Below, one piece after another: positions 8,136 to 16,015 of a stretch of DNA of 63,889 bases (within the stretch, counting starts at the first letter, position 1; each line of letters begins with the position of its first letter). A program made the translations under genes and the position numbers. The notes under the pieces are model-generated. The model ran no database searches. It had not been told where the DNA came from and worked only from the letters and a program-made list of their open reading frames with translations. The DNA comes from Roseitalea sp. MMSF_3546. Lineage in GTDB: Bacteria; Pseudomonadota; Alphaproteobacteria; Rhizobiales; Rhizobiaceae. The DNA lies in contig NZ_JASHKB010000022.1 of assembly GCF_030732865.1 (NCBI RefSeq), forward strand, positions 1-63,889, read 5' to 3'.

Positions 8136-9136
8136 CGCTCGGCGCCGCCGAACAGCGCCGCCTGCACGATGGCCTGGCTTGCCGGCGCATCCTGGCGGGC
8201 GATCGCCTCGGCCAGCGCGCCGTCGTCCATCAGCCGGCGGGCGATCGGGATCAGGCGATCCATCGCGGCGATGTTGGCGCGGCACTCGGCGACGGGATCG
8301 AGGCCGGACTGGTCGGGAAAGGTGTCGAAATAGACGGCCCGGTCATAACCGCAGCGCATGACTTCGACGAGCAGTTCGAGGGTCTGCACCGGGTGGACCG
8401 CGCCGGCCATCAGCCCGTCGTCGCGCTTGCCGTAGCCGTCATTGAGATGCACGCCCAGCAGCCTTGAATGGCGGGCGACGAGCGCGGCCGAATGGGCCGG
8501 CATCTCGTCGGCATAGAGCACATGGGCGAAATCGAGCGTGACGCCCATGTTGGGCGCGCCGACCTCGCCGATCGCCAGCAGCGTGGTCGCGACATCGGGC
8601 ATCAGCGCGAAGGCGCGCGGCTCGTTGGGCTTGTATTCGATGGCGATGTCGATCGACCGGTCATGCGCTGCGACCGCATCGAGAGCGGCGATGGTGTGGT
8701 CCCAGGCCCGCCGGTAGTCCAACTGGAAGGCGTAGTCGAACCCGTCCTGGCCCATCCACAGGGTCATCAGCCTGGTGCCCATCTCGGCGGCGGCGTCGAT
8801 GCCCTTTCTGGTGATGTCGATGGCGGCCTGGCGCACCGTCGCATCGGGATGAGTGAACGCGCCCAGCTTGAAGCCGTGATCGGTGTAGTAGCGCATGGCA
8901 AGGCCGTTGACGGCGATGCCGAGCCCGTCCATCGCCGCGCGCAGTTCGGCCGGACCCGTATCCTCGAGATGGTCGGGAAAATTGAGGTCGGCGGCGTTCA
9001 GGCCATCGGCCTCGGCGGCGCGCTCGAGCAGATCGAGCGTGGTGATCCGGTTCCTGCCGGGCCAGCGGCGCTCGGCGCCGATGCGGAAGGCGTTGAGCCG
9101 CGCCGCATAGCGCGGCCTGTCGGGAAAGCCGGACAT
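8132..9136 (-). CDS. TIM-barrel sugar isomerase (xylose isomerase-like superfamily)
   Basis: This 334-residue protein belongs to the xylose isomerase-like TIM-barrel superfamily and is most like the short L-rhamnose/sugar isomerase group. Metal-ligand candidates are the glutamate in DIAIEYKPNEPR, the aspartate and histidine in VTLDFAHVLYADE, the histidine in LGVHLNDGYGKRDD, and the acidic residue in VYFDTFPD. These are the expected positions for a divalent-metal aldose-ketose isomerase. The ATG is preceded by AAGGAG at seven bases. Downstream is a ribokinase-like gene, giving an isomerise-then-phosphorylate pair. The exact sugar is unknown, with deoxyhexoses plausible given the neighbouring fuconate genes. 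Confidence 0.8.
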   Translation of the reverse strand: MSGFPDRPRYAARLNAFRIGAERRWPGRNRITTLDLLERAAEADGLNAADLNFPDHLEDTGPAELRAAMDGLGIAVNGLAMRYYTDHGFKLGAFTHPDATVRQAAIDITRKGIDAAAEMGTRLMTLWMGQDGFDYAFQLDYRRAWDHTIAALDAVAAHDRSIDIAIEYKPNEPRAFALMPDVATTLLAIGEVGAPNMGVTLDFAHVLYADEMPAHSAALVARHSRLLGVHLNDGYGKRDDGLMAGAVHPVQTLELLVEVMRCGYDRAVYFDTFPDQSGLDPVAECRANIAAMDRLIPIARRLMDDGALAEAIARQDAPASQAIVQAALFGGAER

Positions 9137-9170
9137 GTGTGCTCCTTGAGGAAAGGCCGTCGGCGGGCCG

Positions 9171-10088
9171 TCACGGCCCCGGATAGGGCAGGCCCGACAC
9201 GTTCACATAGGTGGCATAAAGGCTGGTCGTGCCGCAGATGAAGAGCCGGTTGCGCCGGGCGCCCCCAAAGCACACATTGGCCACGACCTCGGGCACGGCG
9301 ATCTTGCCCAGAAGGGCGCCATCGGGCGCATAGCAATGGACGCCATCGCCGGCGCTGGTCCAGACATTGCCGTGGACATCGATGCGAAAGCCGTCGAACA
9401 GCCCATTGTCGCATTCGGCGAAGACATCCCCGCCCGACAGGCGGTCGCCGTCGACGGAAAAACGCCGGATGTGGCGAGGGCCGTTGTCGACATGGGTCGC
9501 GCCGGTGTCGGCGACGAACAGTTCGGTACCGTCCGCAGAAAAGGCAAGACCGTTGGGCTTGACGAAGTCGGTGCCGGCCGCCTTGACGGCGCCGGTGCCC
9601 GGGTCGACGCGGTAAAGGTGCGAGGCGCCGATCTCGCTTTCGGCGCGCGCGCCCTCATAGTCCATATCGATGCCATAGGTCGGATCGGTGAACCAGATGG
9701 CGCCGTCGGCGGCGACCACGACGTCATTGGGCGAATTGAGCCGCCGGCCCTGGTGGCTGTCGGCGATCACCGTGACCGTGCCGTCATGCTCGGTGCGGGT
9801 GACGCGGCGGCCCAGATGCTCGCAGGTGACGAGCCGACCCTGGGCATCGCGCGTATTGCCGTTGGCGTTGTTCGCCGGTTCGCGGAAGACCGAAACGCCG
9901 CCATCCGTCTCGTCGAAGCGCATCATCCGGTCGTTGGGAATGTCGGAGAAGATCAGGTAGCGCCCGCCGCCGAACCAGGCCGGTCCCTCCAGCCAGCGCC
10001 CGCCGGTCCACAGCCGTTCGAGATGGGTGTTCATCAGGACGAGCGCGGCAAAGCGCTGATCGATAATGCGAAGATGGTCCAGAAACAC
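9171..10088 (-). CDS. SMP-30/gluconolactonase-family lactonase
   Basis: This 305-residue six-bladed propeller enzyme of the SMP-30/regucalcin family hydrolyses sugar lactones using one divalent metal. Expected ligands are visible: Glu34 in WLEGPAWF, the asparagine of NSPNDVVVAADG, the asparagine of KPNGLAFSADG, and the aspartate of FDGFRIDVHGN. The start is a GTG with GGGAGGG eight bases upstream, which I prefer over an internal ATG at 10034 that has no such site. It would act on the lactone made by a sugar dehydrogenase such as the one at 6205. It diverges from the L-fuconate dehydratase gene and heads the isomerase-kinase group. Confidence 0.85.
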   Translation of the reverse strand: MFLDHLRIIDQRFAALVLMNTHLERLWTGGRWLEGPAWFGGGRYLIFSDIPNDRMMRFDETDGGVSVFREPANNANGNTRDAQGRLVTCEHLGRRVTRTEHDGTVTVIADSHQGRRLNSPNDVVVAADGAIWFTDPTYGIDMDYEGARAESEIGASHLYRVDPGTGAVKAAGTDFVKPNGLAFSADGTELFVADTGATHVDNGPRHIRRFSVDGDRLSGGDVFAECDNGLFDGFRIDVHGNVWTSAGDGVHCYAPDGALLGKIAVPEVVANVCFGGARRNRLFICGTTSLYATYVNVSGLPYPGP

Positions 10089-10155
10089 GCGCTCGGCCCT
10101 CCCGTGCCGCTTGTCTCCGTGTCGGCCAATGGCGGCGGCGCGTCAAGGCGGCCAT

Positions 10156-10168
10156 GGCTTGCCAAGCC
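10156..10168. promoter_or_regulatory. 13-base palindrome between lactonase and fuconate dehydratase genes
   Basis: In the 140-base divergent region the sequence GGCTTGCCAAGCC forms a perfect inverted repeat (GGCTTG, one central C, CAAGCC). Its position between two oppositely transcribed catabolic genes is where an operator would be expected, but the arms are short and GC-rich. No regulator gene sits beside it. Confidence 0.3.
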
Positions 10169-10228
10169 CGGTTGCCGGAGACCAATATCGCACCGAGCAA
10201 GGGTTCAACGCCAGCCGAAGGTTCGACC

Positions 10229-11536
10229 ATGTCCGCCACCATCACCCATGTCCACGCCCAGGACATTCGATTTCCCACCTCGCGCGCGCTCGACGGCTCG
10301 GACGCGATGAACCCGGCGCCGGACTATTCGGCCGCCTATGTGACGCTGCACACCGACCACGGGCCGACGGGGCATGGCCTGACCTTCACGATCGGGCGCG
10401 GCAATGAATTGTGCGTCGCGGCCATCGATGCGCTGGCGCCGCTGCTTGTCGGCCATCGGCTCGACGACCTGTTCGCCGATATGGGCGCGATGTGGAAACG
10501 GCTGACCGGCGACAGCCAGTTGCGCTGGCTCGGCCCGGAAAAGGGCGTCATCCATCTGGCCGGCGCGGCGCTCGTCAACGCGGTCTGGGACCTCTACGGC
10601 AAGAGGGAAGGCAAGCCGGTCTGGCGGATCCTGGCCGACATGACGCCGGAGGAAACCGTGCGGCTGGTCGACTGGACCTATCTTGCCGACGCGCTCGATC
10701 CGGGCGAAGCGCGCGAGCGCCTCGAGGACAAGGCCGCCGGCCGCGCCGCGCGGATCGCCGAGATGGAGGCTGGCGGCTATCCGGCCTACACGACCTCGGC
10801 GGGGTGGCTGGGCTATTCGGACGACAAGATGCGGGCGCTGTGCGAAGCGGCGATCGCCGATGGCTGGAGCCATTTCAAGATGAAGGTCGGCGCCGACATT
10901 ACGGACGATCTGCGGCGAGCGGCGATATTGCGAGAGGCGATCGGGCCCGAGCGCAAGCTGATGATGGATGCCAACCAGGTGTGGAGCGTGGACACCGCGA
11001 TCGCCAACATGAAGCGGCTCGCCGCCTACGAGCCGTGGTGGATCGAGGAGCCGACGAGCCCGGACGACATTCTCGGCCATGGCCGGATCGCGCGCGAGAT
11101 CGCGCCGATCAAGGTGGCGACCGGCGAGCACTGCCACAATGCGGTGATGTTCAAGCAGTTCCTGCAGGCAGATGCGCTCGGTTTCTGCCAGATCGATTCA
11201 TGCCGGCTGGCCGGGCCGAACGAGATCGTCGGCGTGCTGCTGCTGGCCGACAAGTTCGGCGTGCCGGTCTGCCCGCATGCCGGCGGCGTGGGCCTTTGCG
11301 AATATGTCCAGCACATCTCGATCTATGACTATGTCGCCGTTTCGGGCTCGCTGGAGAACCGTGTGCTCGAATATGTCGATCACCTGCATGAGCATTTCAT
11401 CGATCCGGTCGTCATGCGCGACGGCCACTACATGCCGCCGACAGCGCCGGGCTATTCGATCGAGATGAAGCCCGACAGCCTGGCCGCGCACCGCTTTCCC
11501 TCGGGCGAAGCGTGGACGGCGATGCCGGCTGCCTGA
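10229..11536 (+). CDS. L-fuconate dehydratase (enolase superfamily)
   Basis: This 435-residue enzyme removes water from L-fuconate to give 2-keto-3-deoxy-L-fuconate. The length and motifs match the fuconate dehydratase subgroup: Lys217-Met-Lys219 in HFKMKVGAD, metal ligands Asp247 (MDANQVW), Glu273 (WIEEPTSPDD) and Glu300 (ATGEHCHN), and general base His350 in VCPHAGGVGL. The ATG at 10229 follows GAAGG by six bases. An in-frame opening 25 codons upstream looks spurious. The divergent lactonase gene fits the same non-phosphorylative L-fucose pathway. The following dehydrogenase step may be one of the SDRs at 44940-46488, though those are far away. Confidence 0.9.
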   Translation: MSATITHVHAQDIRFPTSRALDGSDAMNPAPDYSAAYVTLHTDHGPTGHGLTFTIGRGNELCVAAIDALAPLLVGHRLDDLFADMGAMWKRLTGDSQLRWLGPEKGVIHLAGAALVNAVWDLYGKREGKPVWRILADMTPEETVRLVDWTYLADALDPGEARERLEDKAAGRAARIAEMEAGGYPAYTTSAGWLGYSDDKMRALCEAAIADGWSHFKMKVGADITDDLRRAAILREAIGPERKLMMDANQVWSVDTAIANMKRLAAYEPWWIEEPTSPDDILGHGRIAREIAPIKVATGEHCHNAVMFKQFLQADALGFCQIDSCRLAGPNEIVGVLLLADKFGVPVCPHAGGVGLCEYVQHISIYDYVAVSGSLENRVLEYVDHLHEHFIDPVVMRDGHYMPPTAPGYSIEMKPDSLAAHRFPSGEAWTAMPAA

Positions 11537-11543
11537 CGGCCGG

Positions 11544-13190
11544 TCAGGCGTCTCGCCCCATCACCTTGCCCGGCGTCAGCACGCGCGGGTCCGGCAGCAC
11601 CTCGATCAGGGCGGCGGTCTCAGTGGCCATGGCGCGCTCGAAGGCGGGCGCGAAATCGGCCGTCCGGGCGACGCGCTCGCCATGCAGGCCATAGGCGCCG
11701 GCCAGCGCCATGAAATCGGGATTGAACAGGTCGGTGCCCGAAACCCGGCCCGGATAATGCGCCTCCTGATGCATGCGGATGGTCGCATACATGCCGTTGT
11801 TGACGACGATGACGATGATCTTGAGCTGGTGCTCGGCGATGGTGCCCAGCTCCTGCATGGTCATCTGCAGGCAGCCATCGCCGGCGAAACAGACAACGGT
11901 GCGGTCGGGATGAACCAGCTTGGCCGCGACAGCGGCCGGCAGGCCGTAACCCATCGAGCCCGATGTCGGCGCGAGCTGGGTGCGGTAACGGCGATGGCGG
12001 TGGAAGCGGTGCAGCCAGACCGAATAATTGCCCGCGCCATTGGTGATGATGGCGTCCTGGGGCAGCCGATCGCGCAGCCAGACGACCGCTTCGCCCAGAT
12101 TGAACGCGCCCGGCAATGCCGTGGCGGTGTCCGAAAAGGCGCGATAGTCGGCATTGGCGGCTCTCGTCCAGTCGACCCAGGCGCATTGCGCAGGTGCCGC
12201 GAGCCGCGTTGCCGCGGCGAGGAATTCGCCGACCGTTGCATTGATCGCCATGGCGCCGTGATAGACGCGGCCAAGCTCCTCGGCATCGGCGTGGATGTGG
12301 ATCAGGCCCTGGGCGGGTCCGGGGATGTCGATCAGGGTGTAGGACGAGGTGGTGCAGTCGCCAAGGCGTGCGCCAAGCGCCACGATCAGGTCGCTTTCGC
12401 CGATGCGCGCGGCGAGCCTTGGATCGATGCCGAGTCCGGCAACGCCGGCATAGTTGGGATGGTCGTTGGGGAACCGGTCCTGGCAGCGAAAGGCGGCGGC
12501 GACCGGCAGCGACCAGCGCCCGGAGAGGCCGACCAGCGCGGCGCAGTCATCGGCCGTCCAGGTCTCGCCGCCGACGATCATCAGCGGGCGCCGGGCCGCG
12601 GCGAGCCGCTCGCCGAACCGTGCCATCTGCGCGCGCGAGGGCGCGGGCCGGCCGACCACGGCCTCGGGCACCGGTGCCGCCTCCGCCTCGCCCGACAAGA
12701 CGTCCTCGGGCAGGCCGAGCACCACCGGGCCGGGCCGGCCCGACATGGAAGTGGAAACGGCGCGGGCGAGATATTCGGGCAGGCGCGCGGTGTCGGACAC
12801 GGTCGCGGCCCATTTTACCTGGTCGCCGAACATCGCCTTGACGTCGATCTCCTGGAACGCCTCGCGCTCGACAAAGCCGCGCTCGATCAGCCCGACCAGC
12901 AGGATCATCGGCACCGAATCCTGGGCGGCGACATGCACCCCGGCATAGGCGTTGGCCGCGCCCGGCCCGCGCGTGACCAGCGCGATGCCCGGCCGTCCGG
13001 TCAGCTTGCCAAAGGCCTCGGCCATCATCGCCGCACCGCCCTCCTGCCGGGCGATGGTCAGGCGGATGTCGGGCGCGTCGACCAGCGCATCCAGGATCGG
13101 CAGAAAACTCTCGCCGGGAACCGAGAAGACGTGGTCGATCCGATTGGCCCGCAGGGCCTCGACGACGATCCGGCCGCCGGATTTCAGCAT
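11544..13190 (-). CDS. ThDP-dependent enzyme, acetolactate synthase large-subunit-like
   Basis: This 548-residue thiamine diphosphate enzyme has the N-terminal pyrimidine-binding domain with the activating Glu50 in ARQEGGAAMM. It also has a central domain and a C-terminal ThDP/metal motif that starts with GDG at 437-439 and ends with NN at 464-465. The overall layout is that of acetolactate synthases, but no small regulatory subunit is nearby. Stand-alone homologues include decarboxylases and carboligases of catabolic operons. The ATG at 13190 is preceded by GGAG at eight bases. It diverges from a GntR regulator gene that may control it. The substrate is unknown. Confidence 0.82.
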   Translation of the reverse strand: MLKSGGRIVVEALRANRIDHVFSVPGESFLPILDALVDAPDIRLTIARQEGGAAMMAEAFGKLTGRPGIALVTRGPGAANAYAGVHVAAQDSVPMILLVGLIERGFVEREAFQEIDVKAMFGDQVKWAATVSDTARLPEYLARAVSTSMSGRPGPVVLGLPEDVLSGEAEAAPVPEAVVGRPAPSRAQMARFGERLAAARRPLMIVGGETWTADDCAALVGLSGRWSLPVAAAFRCQDRFPNDHPNYAGVAGLGIDPRLAARIGESDLIVALGARLGDCTTSSYTLIDIPGPAQGLIHIHADAEELGRVYHGAMAINATVGEFLAAATRLAAPAQCAWVDWTRAANADYRAFSDTATALPGAFNLGEAVVWLRDRLPQDAIITNGAGNYSVWLHRFHRHRRYRTQLAPTSGSMGYGLPAAVAAKLVHPDRTVVCFAGDGCLQMTMQELGTIAEHQLKIIVIVVNNGMYATIRMHQEAHYPGRVSGTDLFNPDFMALAGAYGLHGERVARTADFAPAFERAMATETAALIEVLPDPRVLTPGKVMGRDA

Positions 13191-13234
13191 GGCTTGCACT
13201 CCGTCTTGCAATAAGCGGTTGCGTTCGCGCCGAC

Positions 13235-13254
13235 TTGGCCCATTGTGGGACCAA
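13235..13254. promoter_or_regulatory. Candidate GntR operator between ThDP enzyme and regulator
   Basis: The 182-base divergent intergenic region contains an imperfect 20-base palindrome of the form TTGGNCCN6GGNCCAA. Six of ten base pairs are symmetric, with perfect four-base outer arms. FCD-type GntR proteins often bind short palindromes in their own divergent promoters. No promoter elements could be fixed with confidence. Confidence 0.35.
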
Positions 13255-13372
13255 ATCGATATCGGGAACGGCCATCGGCGCGCCAGGCGCAGGTGGACGA
13301 TGGTCTTGTGGTTTGTGATTTGCCGGCATCTGGTGTATTCGAGCCAGCAAAAGCAACGATCACGAAGCAGCC

Positions 13373-14107
13373 ATGGACGACCAAACCGCAACCAGAAGCC
13401 GAACCAATTCCGACTTTCTTGTCGCCCATGGCGAACGGGCACGGTCCGATGCCGAGCGCCAGCGCATCTACGCCAAGCTCAAGGACGCCATCGTCACCGG
13501 CACGTTCGGCGAGGATGGAAGGCTGCCGACCGAGCGGGCGCTTGCCGAGCATTTCGGCACGGCCCGCAACACCATCCGCAAGACCATGAGCATGTTGGCC
13601 GAAGAGGGCCTGATCGAGCGCCATGTCGGGCGCGGCACCTTCGTTGCGCGCGCGAGCCAGACGCGCGCCGACGCGCCGGCCGAGGAGTACAACCTCGCCG
13701 AACTGCTCGAGGCGCGGCTGCTGTTCGAGCCCAATATTCCCGACCTTGTCGTCGAGCGGGCGACAGACGACGACATCGCGCTGATGGAGGCCTATCTGGC
13801 CGAGATGCACTCGGCGCGCAGCTGGCGCGAGTTCAAGGAGGCCAAGTACTGCCTGCACCTGGCGATCGTGCGGGCAACCCACAACCGCTTCATGAGCTTC
13901 GTGTTCGAGCAGATCGTCGCCTCGCGCCGGCGCGCGCAATGGGGCCGGCCCGGCGGCCATCCGAGCCCGGTGGCGGCGGTGCGCGAGGCGGCCTACCGGG
14001 ACAATGCGCGCATTGTCGATGCGCTCAAGGCGGGCGAAGCGGAGGCGGCGCGCGAGGCGATCCGCTCGTACCTGATCCATACGCTGGCCATGGCCAGTTC
14101 GAACTGA
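13373..14107 (+). CDS. GntR-family transcriptional regulator, FCD type
   Basis: This 244-residue regulator has a winged helix-turn-helix at about residues 45-90 (GRLPTERALAEHFGTARNTI, followed by GLIERHVGRGTFVAR). A C-terminal all-helical FCD effector domain of about 130 residues follows. FCD regulators usually respond to small acids. It is divergent from the ThDP enzyme gene and convergent with the oligopeptide-type permease gene, whose end is 20 bases away. It is therefore a good candidate to control one or both. The ribosome binding site before the ATG is weak, so a somewhat later start is possible. Confidence 0.88.
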   Translation: MDDQTATRSRTNSDFLVAHGERARSDAERQRIYAKLKDAIVTGTFGEDGRLPTERALAEHFGTARNTIRKTMSMLAEEGLIERHVGRGTFVARASQTRADAPAEEYNLAELLEARLLFEPNIPDLVVERATDDDIALMEAYLAEMHSARSWREFKEAKYCLHLAIVRATHNRFMSFVFEQIVASRRRAQWGRPGGHPSPVAAVREAAYRDNARIVDALKAGEAEAAREAIRSYLIHTLAMASSN

Positions 14108-14127
14108 CCCGGTATTGCGGCGCGCGC

Positions 14128-14997
14128 TCATCGGCTGTTCATCCGGCGCTGCAGGGCGCGGCCGACCAGCATCAATGCAAGCGACGTGATCAGCACCGCC
14201 AGACCCGGAAAGATCGAGATCCAGGGGGCAAACAGGATATAGTCCTTGCCCTGTTCGAGGATCGCGCCCCAGTCGGGGGTGGGCGGCTGCACGCCAAGGC
14301 CGAGAAAGCCGAGCGCCGCCTGAATCTGCAGGATCAGTGGAAACAGGATCATGTACTGGGTCAGCATCAGCGGCATGACATTGCGCGCCACGTGGCGGCC
14401 CAGGATCGTGGTGTCGCGCAGGCCGACGCTGCGCGCCGCCTCGACATAGGGCAGGCTCGCCTCGCTCATCGCGCCGGCGCGGGCGATGCGGAAGAAGACC
14501 GGCATGTAGACGATCGACAGGGCAAGGACGAGATTGACCATTTGCGGGCCCAGAATGCCGGTGATGATGATGCCCAGGATGATCGGCGGAAAGCTGAGCA
14601 TGACATCGACGAGGCGACCGAGCACCTGGTCGATCAGCCCGCCGAAATAGCCCGAGATCAGCCCGAAGAAGCCGCCCAGGATCGCAGAGAGCAAGAGCGA
14701 GCCGGCGCAGATCGAGAGGGTGACGCGTGCGCCGTGCACGACGCGGGCGAACAGGTCGCGGCCGACATCGTCGGTGCCGAACCAGTGGGCTGCCGATGGC
14801 GGCTGGAGGGTGGCGGCGGAGTTGATCGCAAAGGGCGATTGGGCGGCGAACAGGCCCGGCACGGCCGCAACGACCACCAGCGCGCCGATCAGCGCCAGGC
14901 CCGTGGCCATGGCCGGCTCGTTGCGGGCGCCGCGCAGGAGCCTGACCGGCCAGGAGGGCGAAGCCGGCCGTGTCCGCTCGGGCAGCGTCATGGTCAT
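14128..14997 (-). CDS. Oligopeptide/dipeptide-type ABC permease, DppC/OppC-like
   Basis: This 289-residue inner-membrane permease has the DppC layout: a cytoplasmic N-terminus, a first membrane helix at about 30-50, a periplasmic stretch with WFGTDDVGRDLFARVVHGAR, and then five more helices. The EAA loop is around 185-202 (YVEAARSVGLRD). It pairs with the upstream permease, whose stop overlaps this start by four bases. It is the last gene of the long minus-strand operon that begins at 22383. Systems of this type also import oligosaccharides, opines and sugar acids, so a peptide substrate should not be assumed. Confidence 0.9.
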   Translation of the reverse strand: MTMTLPERTRPASPSWPVRLLRGARNEPAMATGLALIGALVVVAAVPGLFAAQSPFAINSAATLQPPSAAHWFGTDDVGRDLFARVVHGARVTLSICAGSLLLSAILGGFFGLISGYFGGLIDQVLGRLVDVMLSFPPIILGIIITGILGPQMVNLVLALSIVYMPVFFRIARAGAMSEASLPYVEAARSVGLRDTTILGRHVARNVMPLMLTQYMILFPLILQIQAALGFLGLGVQPPTPDWGAILEQGKDYILFAPWISIFPGLAVLITSLALMLVGRALQRRMNSR

Positions 14998-15938
14998 GAC
15001 ACCCTCATGCGCGGGTCGATGGCGTGGTAGGCGATGTCGATGACCAGATTGACGATCATGGCCACCAGCACGACGAGCAGAAGCGCGCCCTGGACGACCG
15101 GGTAGTCGCGCGTTTCGATCGCCGTCAGCAGCAGCCGGCCCAGGCCGGGCAGCGCGAACAGGCTCTCGATGATGACGACACCGCCAAGAATCTGGATCAG
15201 GATCAGCCCCATGAAGGTGACGATCGGGATCGTGACGTTGCGCAAGATGTGCTTGAAGAAGACGATGCGCGTGGGCAGGCCCTTGGCGACGGCGGTGCGC
15301 ACATATTGCTGCTGCAGCGCGGAGACGACGTTCTGGCGCACGAACTGGCTGTAGGCAGCGACCTGCAACAGGGCGAGGCTCGACACCGGCAGAACCAGGA
15401 TGGCGGCATTGTCGGCGAGCGACTGCGTGGGCGGCACGAAGCGCAGCGGCGGCGACCAGGACAGAGCGCTGGAGACGGCAACCAGCAGCATCAAACCGAC
15501 CCAGAACACGGGCGCGGACAGGCCGATCACGTTGAAGCCCTGAATGAGCGTGTCGATTGGCCTGCCCTCGTAAATGCCGGCGAGGATGCCGAGTGGCACG
15601 CCGATGACGGTGGCCACGGCAAGCGTGACGAGCCCCAGTTGCAGGGTCACCAGGAAGGACGACACGACCATGTCGGTGACGGGAATGCCGCGCGTCCAGC
15701 TCACGCCCAGATCGCCGCGCAGCGCATCGCCCAGCCATGTGACGTACTGGACATGGATCGGCGCATCGAGGCCGAAAAAGGCGCGCAGCGCGGCCTCGGC
15801 CTCCGGTCCGCCGGCCTGACCCATCATCTGCGCGACGACGTCGCCGGGCACCATGCGCACCAGCGCGAAGATCAGAAAGGTCGCGAGCAGCGCGGTGACG
15901 ATCGAGGCGCCGAGGCGCTTGAGAAGATAGATGCCCAT
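14994..15938 (-). CDS. Oligopeptide/dipeptide-type ABC permease, DppB/OppB-like
   Basis: This 314-residue permease has the DppB hallmarks: an N-terminal helix followed by VRMVPGDVV, a periplasmic segment with YVTWLGDALRGDLGVSW, and the EAA-type loop YVRTAVAKGLPTRIV. It forms the channel with the DppC-like protein. A 77-base gap separates it from the binding-protein gene upstream, and that gap holds a strong hairpin annotated separately. The start ATG gives the normal family N-terminus. Confidence 0.9.
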   Translation of the reverse strand: MGIYLLKRLGASIVTALLATFLIFALVRMVPGDVVAQMMGQAGGPEAEAALRAFFGLDAPIHVQYVTWLGDALRGDLGVSWTRGIPVTDMVVSSFLVTLQLGLVTLAVATVIGVPLGILAGIYEGRPIDTLIQGFNVIGLSAPVFWVGLMLLVAVSSALSWSPPLRFVPPTQSLADNAAILVLPVSSLALLQVAAYSQFVRQNVVSALQQQYVRTAVAKGLPTRIVFFKHILRNVTIPIVTFMGLILIQILGGVVIIESLFALPGLGRLLLTAIETRDYPVVQGALLLVVLVAMIVNLVIDIAYHAIDPRMRVS

Positions 15939-15970
15939 CGGGGAACCATGGCTGTTTCAGCATGTGGCGA

Positions 15971-15992
15971 CCGGGCGCGCCTTGGCGCCCGG
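15971..15992 (-). other. Intercistronic stem-loop after binding-protein gene
   Basis: A perfect eight-base stem (CCGGGCGC pairing with GCGCCCGG, six-base loop) lies 24 bases past the binding-protein stop and before the permease start. There is no run of T residues, so it is more likely an RNA-stabilising or attenuating hairpin than a full terminator. Such hairpins often raise binding-protein levels over permease levels. Confidence 0.55.
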
Positions 15993-16015
15993 CCGCGCAA
16001 TGTCAAGCGAAGGCC

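Noticed and set aside
11682-15030. Long plus-strand frames opposite the ThDP enzyme and OppC genes
   Set aside because: The minus-strand genes have full domains and ribosome binding sites. The plus-strand translations show no recognisable motif.
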